A DNA stretch of 64,000 nt from UBA5578 sp964018915 (lineage in GTDB: Bacteria > Bacillota_I > Bacilli_A > RF39 > UBA660): NCBI GenBank assembly GCA_964018915.1, contig CAXHRJ010000001.1:586337-650336 (forward strand), read 5' to 3'. Position 1 is the stretch's first letter, and each line of letters starts with the position of its first letter. Made by a program: the position numbers and the translations under genes. This document shows positions 53,233 through 62,757 of the stretch, in pieces. Under the pieces are notes generated by a model. It was not told where the DNA came from. It saw only the letters and a list, made by a program, of their open reading frames with translations, and searched no databases.

Positions 53233-55456
53233 ATAATTCATCGTGGAATGTTCTACTTAAAAACTCTTCTTGTTGATTCTTTGTTAAAGCATTTAGTCTA
53301 ACACCACATTCTGCATATCTTACAATTAATTTAATATATTTTTCACTTGTCTTATCCATATTTAAAAGTTCATTTTTAGACATGACATTAATATTTAAGT
53401 GTTCTCCACCATCATTAAAATATTCTTGAATAAGAGTTACAAAATTATCTACTCTATCACTATCTGTCTCTCCTAAAGAAGTTGGAGAAATCGATATATT
53501 ATTCGTAATCCCATCATCACAAACTCCTAAATAAGGGATCTTTGCTACACTCTTTAAAGAAGCACGAGCTCCTTTCGTATCTTTTCCATCTACAGGATTT
53601 GCCCCTGGTGAAAATGGTGTAAAAGCCAATCTACCATCTGGAGTAGCACCAGTTGCTTCTCCATAGTAAACATGATCAGCAATCGTTTGAAGAGACACTG
53701 TCCCTATTGCATTACGATATAGAGACTGTTTTTTGATTTCTTTTGCTATTATCTTAATGATATCGTATGCCATTTTATCTACTTTAATATCACTATTCCC
53801 AAAACGTGGAAATTCTGCATCTGTTTGAAAATTACTAACAAAACCGTCTTCGTCACGAGTCACTTTTAATTTTCCATAACGGATTGCCGAAAAAGAATCT
53901 GCAACAGTAGTAAGCCCCGTAAATCCAAATGACATCTTTCTCTCTGTAATGGTATCTAAAAAGGCCATTGAAGCTGATTCGTATGCATATTTATCTTGCA
54001 TGTAATGAATAATATTTTGAGCCTCTACATAATTATGAATAAATTGATTTACTACCAATACAAAATTCTTTAATACTTTTTGGAAATCTAAAGTAGTACC
54101 TGTTAATGGTTCTAAACCTTCTACCATCACTTCTTTTGTTACTTCATCTTTTCCATTATTAATAGCATATAATAAGGCCTTTGGTAAATTACAACTACCG
54201 CCAAAATAAATCATTTGACTTCCTAATTTTACTACAGAAGAACTTCCTGTTATCGCATAATTTGTTCCATATACAGATCTAATTACATCATCATTGACAA
54301 ATTGAATAACATGAGTTTCAAGTGCCAATTTAGAAACGTATCGTTTAAAGAAATCTGGTAATTTCTCTGACCAAAGGACAACAAAATTAGGTTCTGGAGA
54401 AGAAGATAAATTGGATAGAGTATTTAGAAAACGATAAGACGTTTTGGTAACAAACGATATATCATCTTTATACATACCACCAATAGATTCTGTTATCCAA
54501 GATGGGTCTCCAATAAAACTTTCCCTATATTCATTTCGACGTAAATGTCTTACTAATCGAAGTTTAATAATTAATTGATCAACTAGTTCTTGTGCCCCTT
54601 CTTCTGTTAATGTTCCATTTTCTAAATCTCTTTCAATATAAATATCTAAAAAAGCAGTATTTCTACCAAAGGAATTGATTGCTCCATTACTCTGTTTAAT
54701 AGTCGCCAAATAAGCAAAATATAGCCATTGGAAAGCATCCTTTGCATTTCCAGCTGGTCTTGAAATATCTATATCATAACGTGATGCCATCTCTTTTATA
54801 TCTTCTAATGCTTTGATTTGTTCTTGCACTTCTTCTCTTGTACGAATAAGAGCAAAATTCATATTAGAATTTAATCTTGTTAAATCATGTTTTTTTCTAA
54901 GAATTAAATAATCTGCTCCATATAATGCTAAACGCCTATAATCCCCTAATATTTTACCTCTACTAAAATCTTCTGGAAAAGAGCCAAATATTTTGGCATC
55001 ACGATATTTTAAAATAGAATTTGTATAAGTTCCTAGTATCCCATCTTGATAATTTTTACGATACTCACTAAACTTCTCTTCTATTTCATGATCCATTTGA
55101 TATCCATAAGAGCTAAGAGCTTGCTTTACAGAATCTACACTTCCATCAAGATTCATAATTCTCTTTAGTGGTTCATCAGTCTGTAAACCAAAAATTACTT
55201 CATTTTTTTTGTCAATATACCCTGCATCAAAATTATCTATGCCAGAAACAGCCATTGTTTCTACATCTAGTACTTTTGTTAGAAATTCTTTCTCGAGTAA
55301 TTTTTGACATCTGCTCCACACTTTACTTGTTTTCTTTGAACTCTTTTGTAAGAAAGATTCATCTTCTTTATATTCTTTATAATTATTTATAATAAAGTCT
55401 TCTACATCGACTTTTTTTCTCCATTTTTCGCCTTGGAATCCATTCCATTCTTCCAT
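53231..55456 (-). CDS. Pyruvate formate-lyase-like protein lacking catalytic Cys pair and radical Gly
   Basis: The family is certain: GDPSWITESIGGM, SYRFLNTL, SSPEPNFVVLWSEKLP, NIIHYMQDKYAYE, YGEATGATPDGR and ending in LSRTFHDEL. But the segment aligned to E. coli DYAIACCVSP reads NYAITGSSSV (Gly404-Ser405 for the two Cys), and RVSGYAVRFNSLTK reads RYAECGVRLNALTK, with Glu at about 716 where the radical Gly must be. It cannot work as PFL by the known mechanism. The frame is full length (741 residues), with RBS AGAGGTG and promoter, so it is an expressed pseudoenzyme or has a new function, not a decayed gene. No PFL-activating enzyme is adjacent. Confidence 0.88.
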   Translation of the reverse strand: MEEWNGFQGEKWRKKVDVEDFIINNYKEYKEDESFLQKSSKKTSKVWSRCQKLLEKEFLTKVLDVETMAVSGIDNFDAGYIDKKNEVIFGLQTDEPLKRIMNLDGSVDSVKQALSSYGYQMDHEIEEKFSEYRKNYQDGILGTYTNSILKYRDAKIFGSFPEDFSRGKILGDYRRLALYGADYLILRKKHDLTRLNSNMNFALIRTREEVQEQIKALEDIKEMASRYDIDISRPAGNAKDAFQWLYFAYLATIKQSNGAINSFGRNTAFLDIYIERDLENGTLTEEGAQELVDQLIIKLRLVRHLRRNEYRESFIGDPSWITESIGGMYKDDISFVTKTSYRFLNTLSNLSSSPEPNFVVLWSEKLPDFFKRYVSKLALETHVIQFVNDDVIRSVYGTNYAITGSSSVVKLGSQMIYFGGSCNLPKALLYAINNGKDEVTKEVMVEGLEPLTGTTLDFQKVLKNFVLVVNQFIHNYVEAQNIIHYMQDKYAYESASMAFLDTITERKMSFGFTGLTTVADSFSAIRYGKLKVTRDEDGFVSNFQTDAEFPRFGNSDIKVDKMAYDIIKIIAKEIKKQSLYRNAIGTVSLQTIADHVYYGEATGATPDGRLAFTPFSPGANPVDGKDTKGARASLKSVAKIPYLGVCDDGITNNISISPTSLGETDSDRVDNFVTLIQEYFNDGGEHLNINVMSKNELLNMDKTSEKYIKLIVRYAECGVRLNALTKNQQEEFLSRTFHDEL

Positions 55457-55489
55457 TTTGTTCACCTCTGAATTAGTGTTACCCACCTT

Positions 55490-55500
55490 ATTATAACATT
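55490..55500 (-). promoter_or_regulatory. Extended -10 promoter of the PFL-like gene
   Basis: Minus-strand TGTTATAAT with a poor -35. Confidence 0.5.
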
Positions 55501-55531
55501 TTTTTCAGAAAAGCAAAACAGTATCTATGTT

Positions 55532-57520
55532 CTATTTTTTATAATCTACTTTTTGAAGGAATTCTTCTTCCTCCCAAATCGCAATTCCAAGTTCTCTTGC
55601 CTTCTCATATTTACTACCAGGATTCTCTCCAACAACTACAACACTTGTTTTACTTGTCACACTGCCAGTTACCTTTCCACCTCTAAATTCAATAAGTTCC
55701 TTCGCCTCATCACGAGGAATAGATAAGGTACCTGTCAAAACAAAAATTTTTCCACTAAACTCAGCAGACTCTTCTTTTTCCTTTCCAATGTAAGAAAAAT
55801 TAACACCATACTCTTTCAATTTCTCTATACATCTTTTATTTTCGCCTACTGTAAAGTAGTTGACAACCGACTTCGCTATCGTCTCTCCAATATCTGGAAT
55901 AGCAATCAATTCTTCTAAACTAGCTTCCATCAACCTGTCTAAAGTATTGTAATGTTCCGCCAAAATAACAGCATTTTTTTTACCAACATGACGAATTCCT
56001 AAACCAAATAAAAGCTTTTCTAAAGAATTCTGTTTACTATTTTCAATAGACTCTAGAAGATTATTAATACTCTTTTCACCAAATCCTTCTAATTCTTGCA
56101 AAGATTCTTTATGGATAGTAAGTGTATAGTAATCATCAATTCTATGTAAATATTTCATATTATAAAAATCTTCTATAATATTCTCTCCAAAGCCATCTAA
56201 ATTCATCGCATCACGACTTGCAAAGTGAATTAATCCTTCTATTTTTCTAGCATCACAATTAGGATTCAAACAGAAATAGGCAGCTTCGCTTTCTTTTCTA
56301 ACTAACTCAGTTCCACAGATTGGACAGTGAGTGACCATTTTAAAATCAATTTCCTCTCCTGTTCTCCTTTCCTTTTTTACTTCTACTACTTCTGGAATAA
56401 CATCTCCCGCTTTATGGATAGAAATAATATCGCCTATTTTAATATCTTTTTCTTTAATATAATCTTCATTATGGAGAGTCACACTACTAATAACAGAACC
56501 AGCCAAATGTACAGGCATTAAATCGGCACGTGGTGTAATTTTCCCAGTTCTTCCAACACAGAATTCAATATTTTTTAATTGTGTAAGTACTTCTTCAGCA
56601 GGAAATTTATAAGCAATGGCCCATTTGGGAACACGAGCAGTAAAACCTAATCTATTTTGATCTTGTAGATTATCTACTTTTATAACTACTCCATCAATTT
56701 CATAGGGAAGTTTAGGTCTATGTGCTTGCCAGTAGGAAATATATTCAATTACTTCTTCAATATTTTTAGCATGAGTAATATTTGGATTTACTGTGAATGT
56801 TAATTCCTTCATATAGTCTAAACAATCTTTTTGACTATGAATATCATAGTCTATTGCATTTGGAATATGATATAAAAATGTACTTAAATTTCTTGAAGCA
56901 GCTATTTTAGAATCTAACTGTCTAACAGAACCAGCTGCAGCATTTCTTGGATTTGCAAACTCTTTTTCGCCTCTTTCTCTTCTTTCTTTATTTAAAGACT
57001 CAAAAGAAGCTTTAGGCATATAGATTTCTCCACGAACTTCAATATCAATATCTTCTGGTAAAGAAAGAGGTACTGACTTAATCGTTTTTACATTATGTGT
57101 AATATTCTCTCCTACTGTTCCATCTCCACGTGTAGCACCTCTAACTAATTTTCCTTTTTCATATAATAAAGAAACGGATAATCCATCTATTTTTAATTCG
57201 CATACATAACTAGGATTAGGTATTACTTTTCTAATCTTATTATCAAAATCACGAATTTCTTCTTCATTAAAAATATCCCCTAATGACATCATTGGTCTTT
57301 CGTGTGTAACTTTTTCAAATCCATCTATTACAACTGATCCAACCCTAACAGTTGGAGAGTCTTCTCTAACCAAATGGGGATGTTCTGTTTCTAACTTTAC
57401 TAGCTCTGCATAATAATCATCATACTCTTGATCAGATATAGTAGGCATATCTAATGTATGATATTCATAGCTTGCTTTATTTAATATTTTTATTAATTCA
57501 TCTATTCTCTTTTCAATCAT
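55532..57520 (-). CDS. ligA: NAD-dependent DNA ligase
   Basis: Seals nicks in replication and repair. Adenylation domain with the lysine nucleophile in CELKIDGLSVSLLY; KWAIAYKFPAEE and the OB fold; Cys4 zinc finger (CPICG...CLNPNCDARK); helix-hairpin-helix repeats (EGFGEKSINNLLE); C-terminal BRCT domain (FVLTGTLSIPRDEA). 662 residues. SD GGTGATAAT with an extended -10 (TGATATAAT) at 57538-57545. No pcrA or gatCAB neighbours as in some Firmicutes. Confidence 0.97.
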   Translation of the reverse strand: MIEKRIDELIKILNKASYEYHTLDMPTISDQEYDDYYAELVKLETEHPHLVREDSPTVRVGSVVIDGFEKVTHERPMMSLGDIFNEEEIRDFDNKIRKVIPNPSYVCELKIDGLSVSLLYEKGKLVRGATRGDGTVGENITHNVKTIKSVPLSLPEDIDIEVRGEIYMPKASFESLNKERRERGEKEFANPRNAAAGSVRQLDSKIAASRNLSTFLYHIPNAIDYDIHSQKDCLDYMKELTFTVNPNITHAKNIEEVIEYISYWQAHRPKLPYEIDGVVIKVDNLQDQNRLGFTARVPKWAIAYKFPAEEVLTQLKNIEFCVGRTGKITPRADLMPVHLAGSVISSVTLHNEDYIKEKDIKIGDIISIHKAGDVIPEVVEVKKERRTGEEIDFKMVTHCPICGTELVRKESEAAYFCLNPNCDARKIEGLIHFASRDAMNLDGFGENIIEDFYNMKYLHRIDDYYTLTIHKESLQELEGFGEKSINNLLESIENSKQNSLEKLLFGLGIRHVGKKNAVILAEHYNTLDRLMEASLEELIAIPDIGETIAKSVVNYFTVGENKRCIEKLKEYGVNFSYIGKEKEESAEFSGKIFVLTGTLSIPRDEAKELIEFRGGKVTGSVTSKTSVVVVGENPGSKYEKARELGIAIWEEEEFLQKVDYKK

Positions 57521-57558
57521 ATTATCACCATAAATATATTATATCATGTTCTAGATTT

Positions 57559-57590
57559 AAAAAAAAAGAAATTCTATTGAATTTCTTTTA
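57559..57590 (-). terminator. Terminator after the zinc-ribbon gene
   Basis: Minus-strand AGAAATTC, AATA, GAATTTCT, then nine T. Confidence 0.85.
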
Positions 57591-58547
57591 CATTCCTGAA
57601 GCTCCTGCTTTTTTTACATTTTTAATAATTGTTGCCATCTCATTTAATAAAGTGTAATCTGCTTTATAGCTCATATTCATAACCATTACCATAGCAAATT
57701 CTGTATTAGATAATTTAGTAAATCCACAAATCATTGTTAAATTTTCTTGAGATAATGGTAAAACAATAAATTCTACACCATTGTAAGTAGAAACAGTCAT
57801 ACTTCCAACTACAAATTCATCAGTAGTAGCCTGAAGATATTGTTGTAATATTTCTTTAGAAGTTTTAATTTCATCATAATTTCCATCTTGAACTGTAATA
57901 TAACCAAAATCAGTCGCACTTCTTAAATGGTCAAATGTAACATCTCCATCGTCAACTTCTACTTCTGCATTAGCTGGTAATGTAAATGTATATCCACTTA
58001 AAGTAACTTGTTGTCCAGAAACATTATTGAAACCACTATTTGAATTTGTATTAGAATTACTTCCACTATTTGTATTCGTATTGGTATTATATCCACTGTT
58101 AGTATTTGTGTTTGTATTATAGCCACTATTACTATTACTCAAAATATTACTATTGGTATTGGAAGTAGTTTTCTTATCTTCCTTACCAACACTTAATAGA
58201 ATTGGGATTGCTATAAGGGCTAAACCAATCACTACAATAGCGATTATAAATATATAGTCCTTCTTTTTATTAGCAGGTTGCATTGGTACCTGATAAACAG
58301 GTTGTACTGGTTGTTGCATTGGAGCAGCATTAGTAGGAACAGCAGTTGGACTAGATGTATCCACACTACTAGTAGGCTCAGCTGTGGCAACATTACTTTC
58401 TACAGTTGATTGAACTTCTACCGCTTCATTATTAACTTGTTCTTCATTACTATTTACTGTATTCACTTCTTCTTCAACAGCAGATCCACAATTCGCACAA
58501 AATTTTACGCCAGATTGTAGTTCTGCTCCACATTTTTTACAAAACAT
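57588..58547 (-). CDS. Zinc-ribbon membrane protein with extracellular domain
   Basis: 319 residues from ATG 58547 (after GAGGAG). An N-terminal double zinc ribbon (FCKKCGAEL, KFCANCGSA) is cytoplasmic, followed by a Pro/Gln/Thr-rich linker, one membrane helix (IFIIAIVVIGLALIAIPILL) and outside a low-complexity tandem repeat (NTNTNSGYNTNTNTNSGS) before a folded domain of about 125 residues (VTLSGYTFTLPANAEVEVDD). The outer domain resembles stress-response or lipoprotein-like beta domains but is not identified. The repeat DNA at about 58050-58135 is prone to slippage. Function unknown. Confidence 0.75.
   Translation of the reverse strand: MFCKKCGAELQSGVKFCANCGSAVEEEVNTVNSNEEQVNNEAVEVQSTVESNVATAEPTSSVDTSSPTAVPTNAAPMQQPVQPVYQVPMQPANKKKDYIFIIAIVVIGLALIAIPILLSVGKEDKKTTSNTNSNILSNSNSGYNTNTNTNSGYNTNTNTNSGSNSNTNSNSGFNNVSGQQVTLSGYTFTLPANAEVEVDDGDVTFDHLRSATDFGYITVQDGNYDEIKTSKEILQQYLQATTDEFVVGSMTVSTYNGVEFIVLPLSQENLTMICGFTKLSNTEFAMVMVMNMSYKADYTLLNEMATIIKNVKKAGASGM
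58050..58135. repeat. Short tandem repeat encoding Asn/Thr/Ser/Gly linker
   Basis: Roughly 30-bp units built on TATTTGTATT/GGTATTATATCCACT-like sequence repeat about three times within the zinc-ribbon membrane protein gene; length variation by slippage would keep frame if whole units change. Confidence 0.6.
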
Positions 58548-58592
58548 AAATTCACTCCTCACTCTTTATCCTATATAAAAGTATAACATACT

Positions 58593-59171
58593 TTAGGAAA
58601 TATGTAAATTATCTAATTTCTCTTTTAAGCGAATAGCCGCTAAAGAACGTGCACTTACTTCATTTTTTTCTTCCAAGGATAATTCAGCAAATGTTCTACC
58701 ATCTTCTAATTCGAATATCTCATCAAATCCAAATAGATTTTCTCCACGTCTTTCTAAAGCAATCATACCCTTTACAACACCTTCACCTACTAACGTATTT
58801 TCTCCATCATAGTAAACTAAAGTACAAACAAAATTTGCGATTCTATCAGCATCTTCATACTGTTTCATCTTTTCTAAAATAGCATTATTTCTATCCAGTT
58901 CAGTTGCTTCTTCTCCTAAAAAGCGATGGGTCAAAACTCCAGGCCAATCATTTAAAATAGGAATACAAAGGCCAGAATCATCTGCAATAACAGGTTTCTT
59001 AGTAAATTCATAGATTTCTTTGGCCTTTTTGAAAGCATTCCCATAAAAGGTTTCTTGATCTTCTGCTACTTCTATATCTATATCACATTCTCTTAATCCA
59101 TATATATCAAACTCAGATAATATTTTTTTCATTTCCTTCAATTTATTTTGATTATTTGTTGCAAATATCAT
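58593..59171 (-). CDS. rdgB: Non-canonical purine NTP pyrophosphatase (RdgB/HAM1 family)
   Basis: Removes dITP and XTP from nucleotide pools. ATNNQNKLKEM at the N-terminus, VIADDSGLCIP with catalytic Asp pair, TELDRNNAIL and FAELSLEEKN are typical. Two sites differ from most homologues: the GGFGYDPIF motif reads NLFGFDEIF and the base-contacting SHR near the C-terminus reads SAR. Start at ATG 59171, 8 bases after AGGAGG. 192 residues. Specificity might therefore differ. Confidence 0.9.
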   Translation of the reverse strand: MIFATNNQNKLKEMKKILSEFDIYGLRECDIDIEVAEDQETFYGNAFKKAKEIYEFTKKPVIADDSGLCIPILNDWPGVLTHRFLGEEATELDRNNAILEKMKQYEDADRIANFVCTLVYYDGENTLVGEGVVKGMIALERRGENLFGFDEIFELEDGRTFAELSLEEKNEVSARSLAAIRLKEKLDNLHIS

Positions 59172-59200
59172 AAACATTACCTCCTATACTATTATACTAT

Positions 59201-59229
59201 AAAAGAATAGATTTCTCTATTCTTTTAAT
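59201..59229. terminator. Hairpin between valS and rdgB
   Basis: AAAGAATAGA/TCTATTCTTT around a 4-nt loop, overlapping the valS stop; the T run is short. Confidence 0.55.
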
Positions 59230-61750
59230 TCTTCTTTAGTAATTCTAATTTTTCTTTTTCCTCCGATAATTTCTTTCGATCAGCATCAACAATATTAGCT
59301 GGTGCTTTAGAAACGTAATTTTCATTACTTAATAGTTTCTCACGTCTTTCAATTGATGCTTCTAACTTTTTAATTTCTTCTTCTTTCTTAGAACTATCTT
59401 CTTCTATTTCTTCATAGAAAGAAATTGTTATAAATTTAGAAGAATAGTTCACTGGATTCGTATCATCGTTTTCTACTTGTTCATGCTTATCTAATTTTAA
59501 TTGTGTTTCATAAATAGATTGATAAGTATCTGATGCTTCATATTTTACTTTGGCATTTTTGGTAATGCCACTAGTAGCTTTTAAATTTCTAATGGCAACT
59601 ATATCTTCTAATACTTTTTCTACTTCTTCTGTTTCACTTTCAAATAGATATTCTTCCTCTACTTTTGGATAGCTACTAATCATAATAGACTCTGCATCCT
59701 TAATTGGTAACATACTATAAATCTCTTCTGTTACATAAGGCATAGATGGGTGTAGCATTTTTAAAATACTAGTTAATACTTTTATCAATACACTCTTATT
59801 AGTATTAGACATATCACTTTTAGATAATTCAATATACCAATCACAGAAATCGTTCCAAATGAAAGCATATAAAGTATTACCAACATTATGGAAATCATAT
59901 GTCTCCATATTCTTTCTTACTTCTTTGATTGTTTTTTGCATTTTTGTTAACATCCATTTATCCTTTACAGATAGATTTTCTAAAGTATAATCTTTCTCTT
60001 CAAATCCTTCTAAATTCATAAGCACAAATCTAGAAGCATTCCATAATTTATTAATAAAATTCCAAGTACTTTTTACTTTTTCTTCATCATATCTTAAATC
60101 AGAACCAGGAGCGGAATTCGTTGTTAAGAAGAAACGTAAAGCATCACAGCCATACTCTTCTATAACATCCATAGGGTCTACTCCATTTCCTAAAGATTTG
60201 CTCATCTTACGTCCTTCTTTATCACGAATTAAACCATGAATTAAACAATCTCTAAATGGACGCTTATCTGTAAATTTTAATCCTTGGAAAGTCATTCTAT
60301 TTACCCAGAATGGTATAATATCATATCCTGTTACTAATACATCATTTGGATAATATCTTTCTAAATCCGCAGTTTCATTTGGCCATCCTAGCGTTGCAAA
60401 AGGCCATAATGCACTAGAGAACCAAGTATCTAATACATCATTATCTTGTTCCCATCCATCGCCAACTGGAGCTTCCATACCAACATAAACTTCATCCCCT
60501 TTATACCATGCTGGAATACGGTGTCCCCACCACAATTGACGAGAAATACACCAATCATATGTAATTTCCATCCAGTGATTCATCGTTTTCTCATATCTAT
60601 TTGGTACAAAGTTTACTTTAGAATCTTTATTCTTTTGATTTTCTAATACTCTATCAGCAAGTGGACGCATTTTAACAAACCATTGTTTTGATAAATATGG
60701 TTCTACAACAGCGTCTGTTCTTTCACTATGTCCTACACTATGAACCATCTTCTCAATACTAATTAATGTACCAGAATCACGTAAATCGTTTACTAATTGT
60801 TCTCTACATTCTTCACGGCTAAGACCACAATATTTTCCTGCATTTTCATTCATAGTAGCATCTTCATTCATAACAACTACACGCTCTAAATTATGACGAT
60901 TCCCTACTTCAAAATCGTTAGGATCGTGGGCAGGAGTAATTTTTACTACCCCTGTTCCAAATTCTGGATCAGCATGCTCATCACCAACTATTGGAATCAA
61001 TTTATTAACAACTGGTAAAATTACATTTTTTCCAATGAGATGTTTATATCGTTCATCTTCTGGATTTACTGCAACTGCAGTATCCCCAAACATCGTTTCA
61101 GGACGAGTAGTAGCAACATCAAGATAGTCATCAGTTCCTTCAATAAAATATTTTAAATGATAGAAGGCACCTTCATCATCTTTATAAATAACTTCCTCAT
61201 TAGAAAGGGCTGTTTTTGCTACTGGATCCCAGTTGATAATTCTTTCTCCCCTATAAATTAATCCTTCTTCATATAAAGTAACAAATACATGTTTAACAGC
61301 CTTTGTTAAATTTTCATCTAAAGTAAAAGCCTCTTTTCGGTAATCTAAACTTAATCCTAATTTAGCCCATTGTTCACGTATATTGCCAGAATATTCACGA
61401 GTCCAATCCCAACAAGCGTCAAGAAATTTTTCTCTTCCTAATTCATATTTATTAATGCCATTATTCTTTAATCTTTGAACAACTTTAGCCTCTGTTGCAA
61501 TGGCTGCATGATCCATCCCTGGTAACCATAAGGTATCATATCCATCCATTCTTTTATAACGAATAATAATATCTTGTAAAGTAGTGTCCCAAGCATGACC
61601 TAAATGAAGCTTACCTGTTACATTTGGAGGGGGTATTACAATACAGTATGGTTTCTTTGATAAATCTCCACTTTCAAAATATCCCTTCTCTTTCCAATTT
61701 TCATATTTTCCCTCTTCTACACTTTTATGATTATATTTCGTCTCTAGCAT
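59225..61750 (-). CDS. valS: Valyl-tRNA synthetase
   Basis: Class I synthetase charging tRNA-Val. HIGH motif in PPPNVTGKLHLGHAWD; editing domain (TTRPETMFGDTAVAVNP); KMSKS in GRKMSKSLGNGVDP; C-terminal coiled coil (ASIERREKLLSNENYVSKA). 841 residues, slightly shorter than Bacillus ValS. Its start overlaps the HD-domain gene by 20 bases, so the two are co-translated from a T-box-controlled transcript. Confidence 0.97.
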   Translation of the reverse strand: MLETKYNHKSVEEGKYENWKEKGYFESGDLSKKPYCIVIPPPNVTGKLHLGHAWDTTLQDIIIRYKRMDGYDTLWLPGMDHAAIATEAKVVQRLKNNGINKYELGREKFLDACWDWTREYSGNIREQWAKLGLSLDYRKEAFTLDENLTKAVKHVFVTLYEEGLIYRGERIINWDPVAKTALSNEEVIYKDDEGAFYHLKYFIEGTDDYLDVATTRPETMFGDTAVAVNPEDERYKHLIGKNVILPVVNKLIPIVGDEHADPEFGTGVVKITPAHDPNDFEVGNRHNLERVVVMNEDATMNENAGKYCGLSREECREQLVNDLRDSGTLISIEKMVHSVGHSERTDAVVEPYLSKQWFVKMRPLADRVLENQKNKDSKVNFVPNRYEKTMNHWMEITYDWCISRQLWWGHRIPAWYKGDEVYVGMEAPVGDGWEQDNDVLDTWFSSALWPFATLGWPNETADLERYYPNDVLVTGYDIIPFWVNRMTFQGLKFTDKRPFRDCLIHGLIRDKEGRKMSKSLGNGVDPMDVIEEYGCDALRFFLTTNSAPGSDLRYDEEKVKSTWNFINKLWNASRFVLMNLEGFEEKDYTLENLSVKDKWMLTKMQKTIKEVRKNMETYDFHNVGNTLYAFIWNDFCDWYIELSKSDMSNTNKSVLIKVLTSILKMLHPSMPYVTEEIYSMLPIKDAESIMISSYPKVEEEYLFESETEEVEKVLEDIVAIRNLKATSGITKNAKVKYEASDTYQSIYETQLKLDKHEQVENDDTNPVNYSSKFITISFYEEIEEDSSKKEEEIKKLEASIERREKLLSNENYVSKAPANIVDADRKKLSEEKEKLELLKKN

Positions 61751-62471
61751 GTTTCTTCATCCTTTCTTCTATATACTTTTTAATTTCCTCATATATTTCT
61801 TTAAAAGTATCCCCTACTTCTATTCGATTATAAAAATATTCTAAATTCGTTTTCATATCTGGTAGACAAATATCATTATTAATGTCAAATACAAAAGCAA
61901 ATTGTAAAGCCATATGATCATTTTTATTTTGAACATATTTTCTAGAAATTTCTTCATGGCTCTTAATAGAATCCATAATCTCTTTTGTAATTGGTGCATC
62001 TATTGCTTTATAATTTAATTCTCCTAAATATCCTAGCAAATACATAATGTCTACTTTATCAGAATCTCTTATTAACTTTGCATGCATTAGCATTCTTTCA
62101 TCATTACATTTTGGAATTTGAAACTTATTATGATTTTGAATAGCAAATTTAATAATTTCATAATCTTCTTCTCTATCTGTGAACTTTTTTATTTCACCTT
62201 TATCGAATAATTGAACAACACTATAGTCAGCATGATCTACACTTTGCGCATCATTATACGTATGATAAACTCGTAATTGTTCAAATCTGCCTAAATCATG
62301 AAGTAACCCTATAATACGAGCAAGCTCTATATCATCTTCACTAAATCCTAATTCTCTAGCATACTTTTCATTCAATTCCATAACTCGGTAAGAATGTCTA
62401 TATTTTAAATCTATATTTTCATCTGTTCTATCATAATGACTCACATATTCATCAAACGCTTGTGTTAGCAT
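61731..62471 (-). CDS. HD-domain phosphohydrolase
   Basis: 246 residues with the HD metal motif spread as RHSYRV, GLLHDLGRFEQ and DSDKVDIMYL. The set H...HD...D defines metal-dependent phosphohydrolases acting on nucleotides or second messengers. Not a RelA/SpoT fusion and no other domain. First gene of the valS operon, after AGGAGGGG, so the T-box regulates it together with valS. Substrate unknown; a link to nucleotide alarm signals under tRNA-Val shortage is attractive but unproven. Confidence 0.85.
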   Translation of the reverse strand: MLTQAFDEYVSHYDRTDENIDLKYRHSYRVMELNEKYARELGFSEDDIELARIIGLLHDLGRFEQLRVYHTYNDAQSVDHADYSVVQLFDKGEIKKFTDREEDYEIIKFAIQNHNKFQIPKCNDERMLMHAKLIRDSDKVDIMYLLGYLGELNYKAIDAPITKEIMDSIKSHEEISRKYVQNKNDHMALQFAFVFDINNDICLPDMKTNLEYFYNRIEVGDTFKEIYEEIKKYIEERMKKHARDEI

Positions 62472-62482
62472 AAAATTCCCCT

Positions 62483-62718
62483 CCTATACAAAAAAACACG
62501 ACTTTCGCCATAAAGGACGAAGAGCCGTGGTACCACCTTTTTTCATAATCTATGATTATCTTAATACTTTAACGCAGTAAACGTATTATTCTACTAAATT
62601 CAAATAATCTGCTCCCAAGCTACCTTCTACTAAGTTTCCTTAAGAAAAGCTTTCACCCGATGACTTTTCCTCTCTAATAAGTACTAATTAATATACTCCT
62701 CTTGTTCTTTGCATTTAT
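62483..62718 (-). ncRNA. T-box leader, tRNA-Val responsive
   Basis: The T-box core AAGGTGGTACCACGG (62525-62539) precedes a terminator (CACGGCTCTTCGTCC pairing with GGCGAAAGTCGTG, then T7). Stem I elements AGAGAGGAAAAGTC and GGGTGAAAGCTTTTC are present. GTA (62621-62623) followed by a purine in GAAGGTAGC is a plausible Val specifier, in keeping with valS downstream. Uncharged tRNA would stabilise the antiterminator. Confidence 0.92.
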
Positions 62719-62725
62719 ACATTTT

Positions 62726-62754
62726 ATTATAAAATGATTTTAGAAAAAAAGCAA
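62726..62754 (-). promoter_or_regulatory. Promoter of the T-box/HD/valS unit
   Basis: Minus-strand TTGCTT (62749-62754), 17 bp, TATAAT (62726-62731). Confidence 0.8.
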
Positions 62755-62757
62755 TAG

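Noticed and set aside
57588..58547. CRISPR-like or mobile repeat at 58050-58135
   Set aside because: The repeats are in-frame Asn/Thr/Ser/Gly codons inside a gene, with no spacers.
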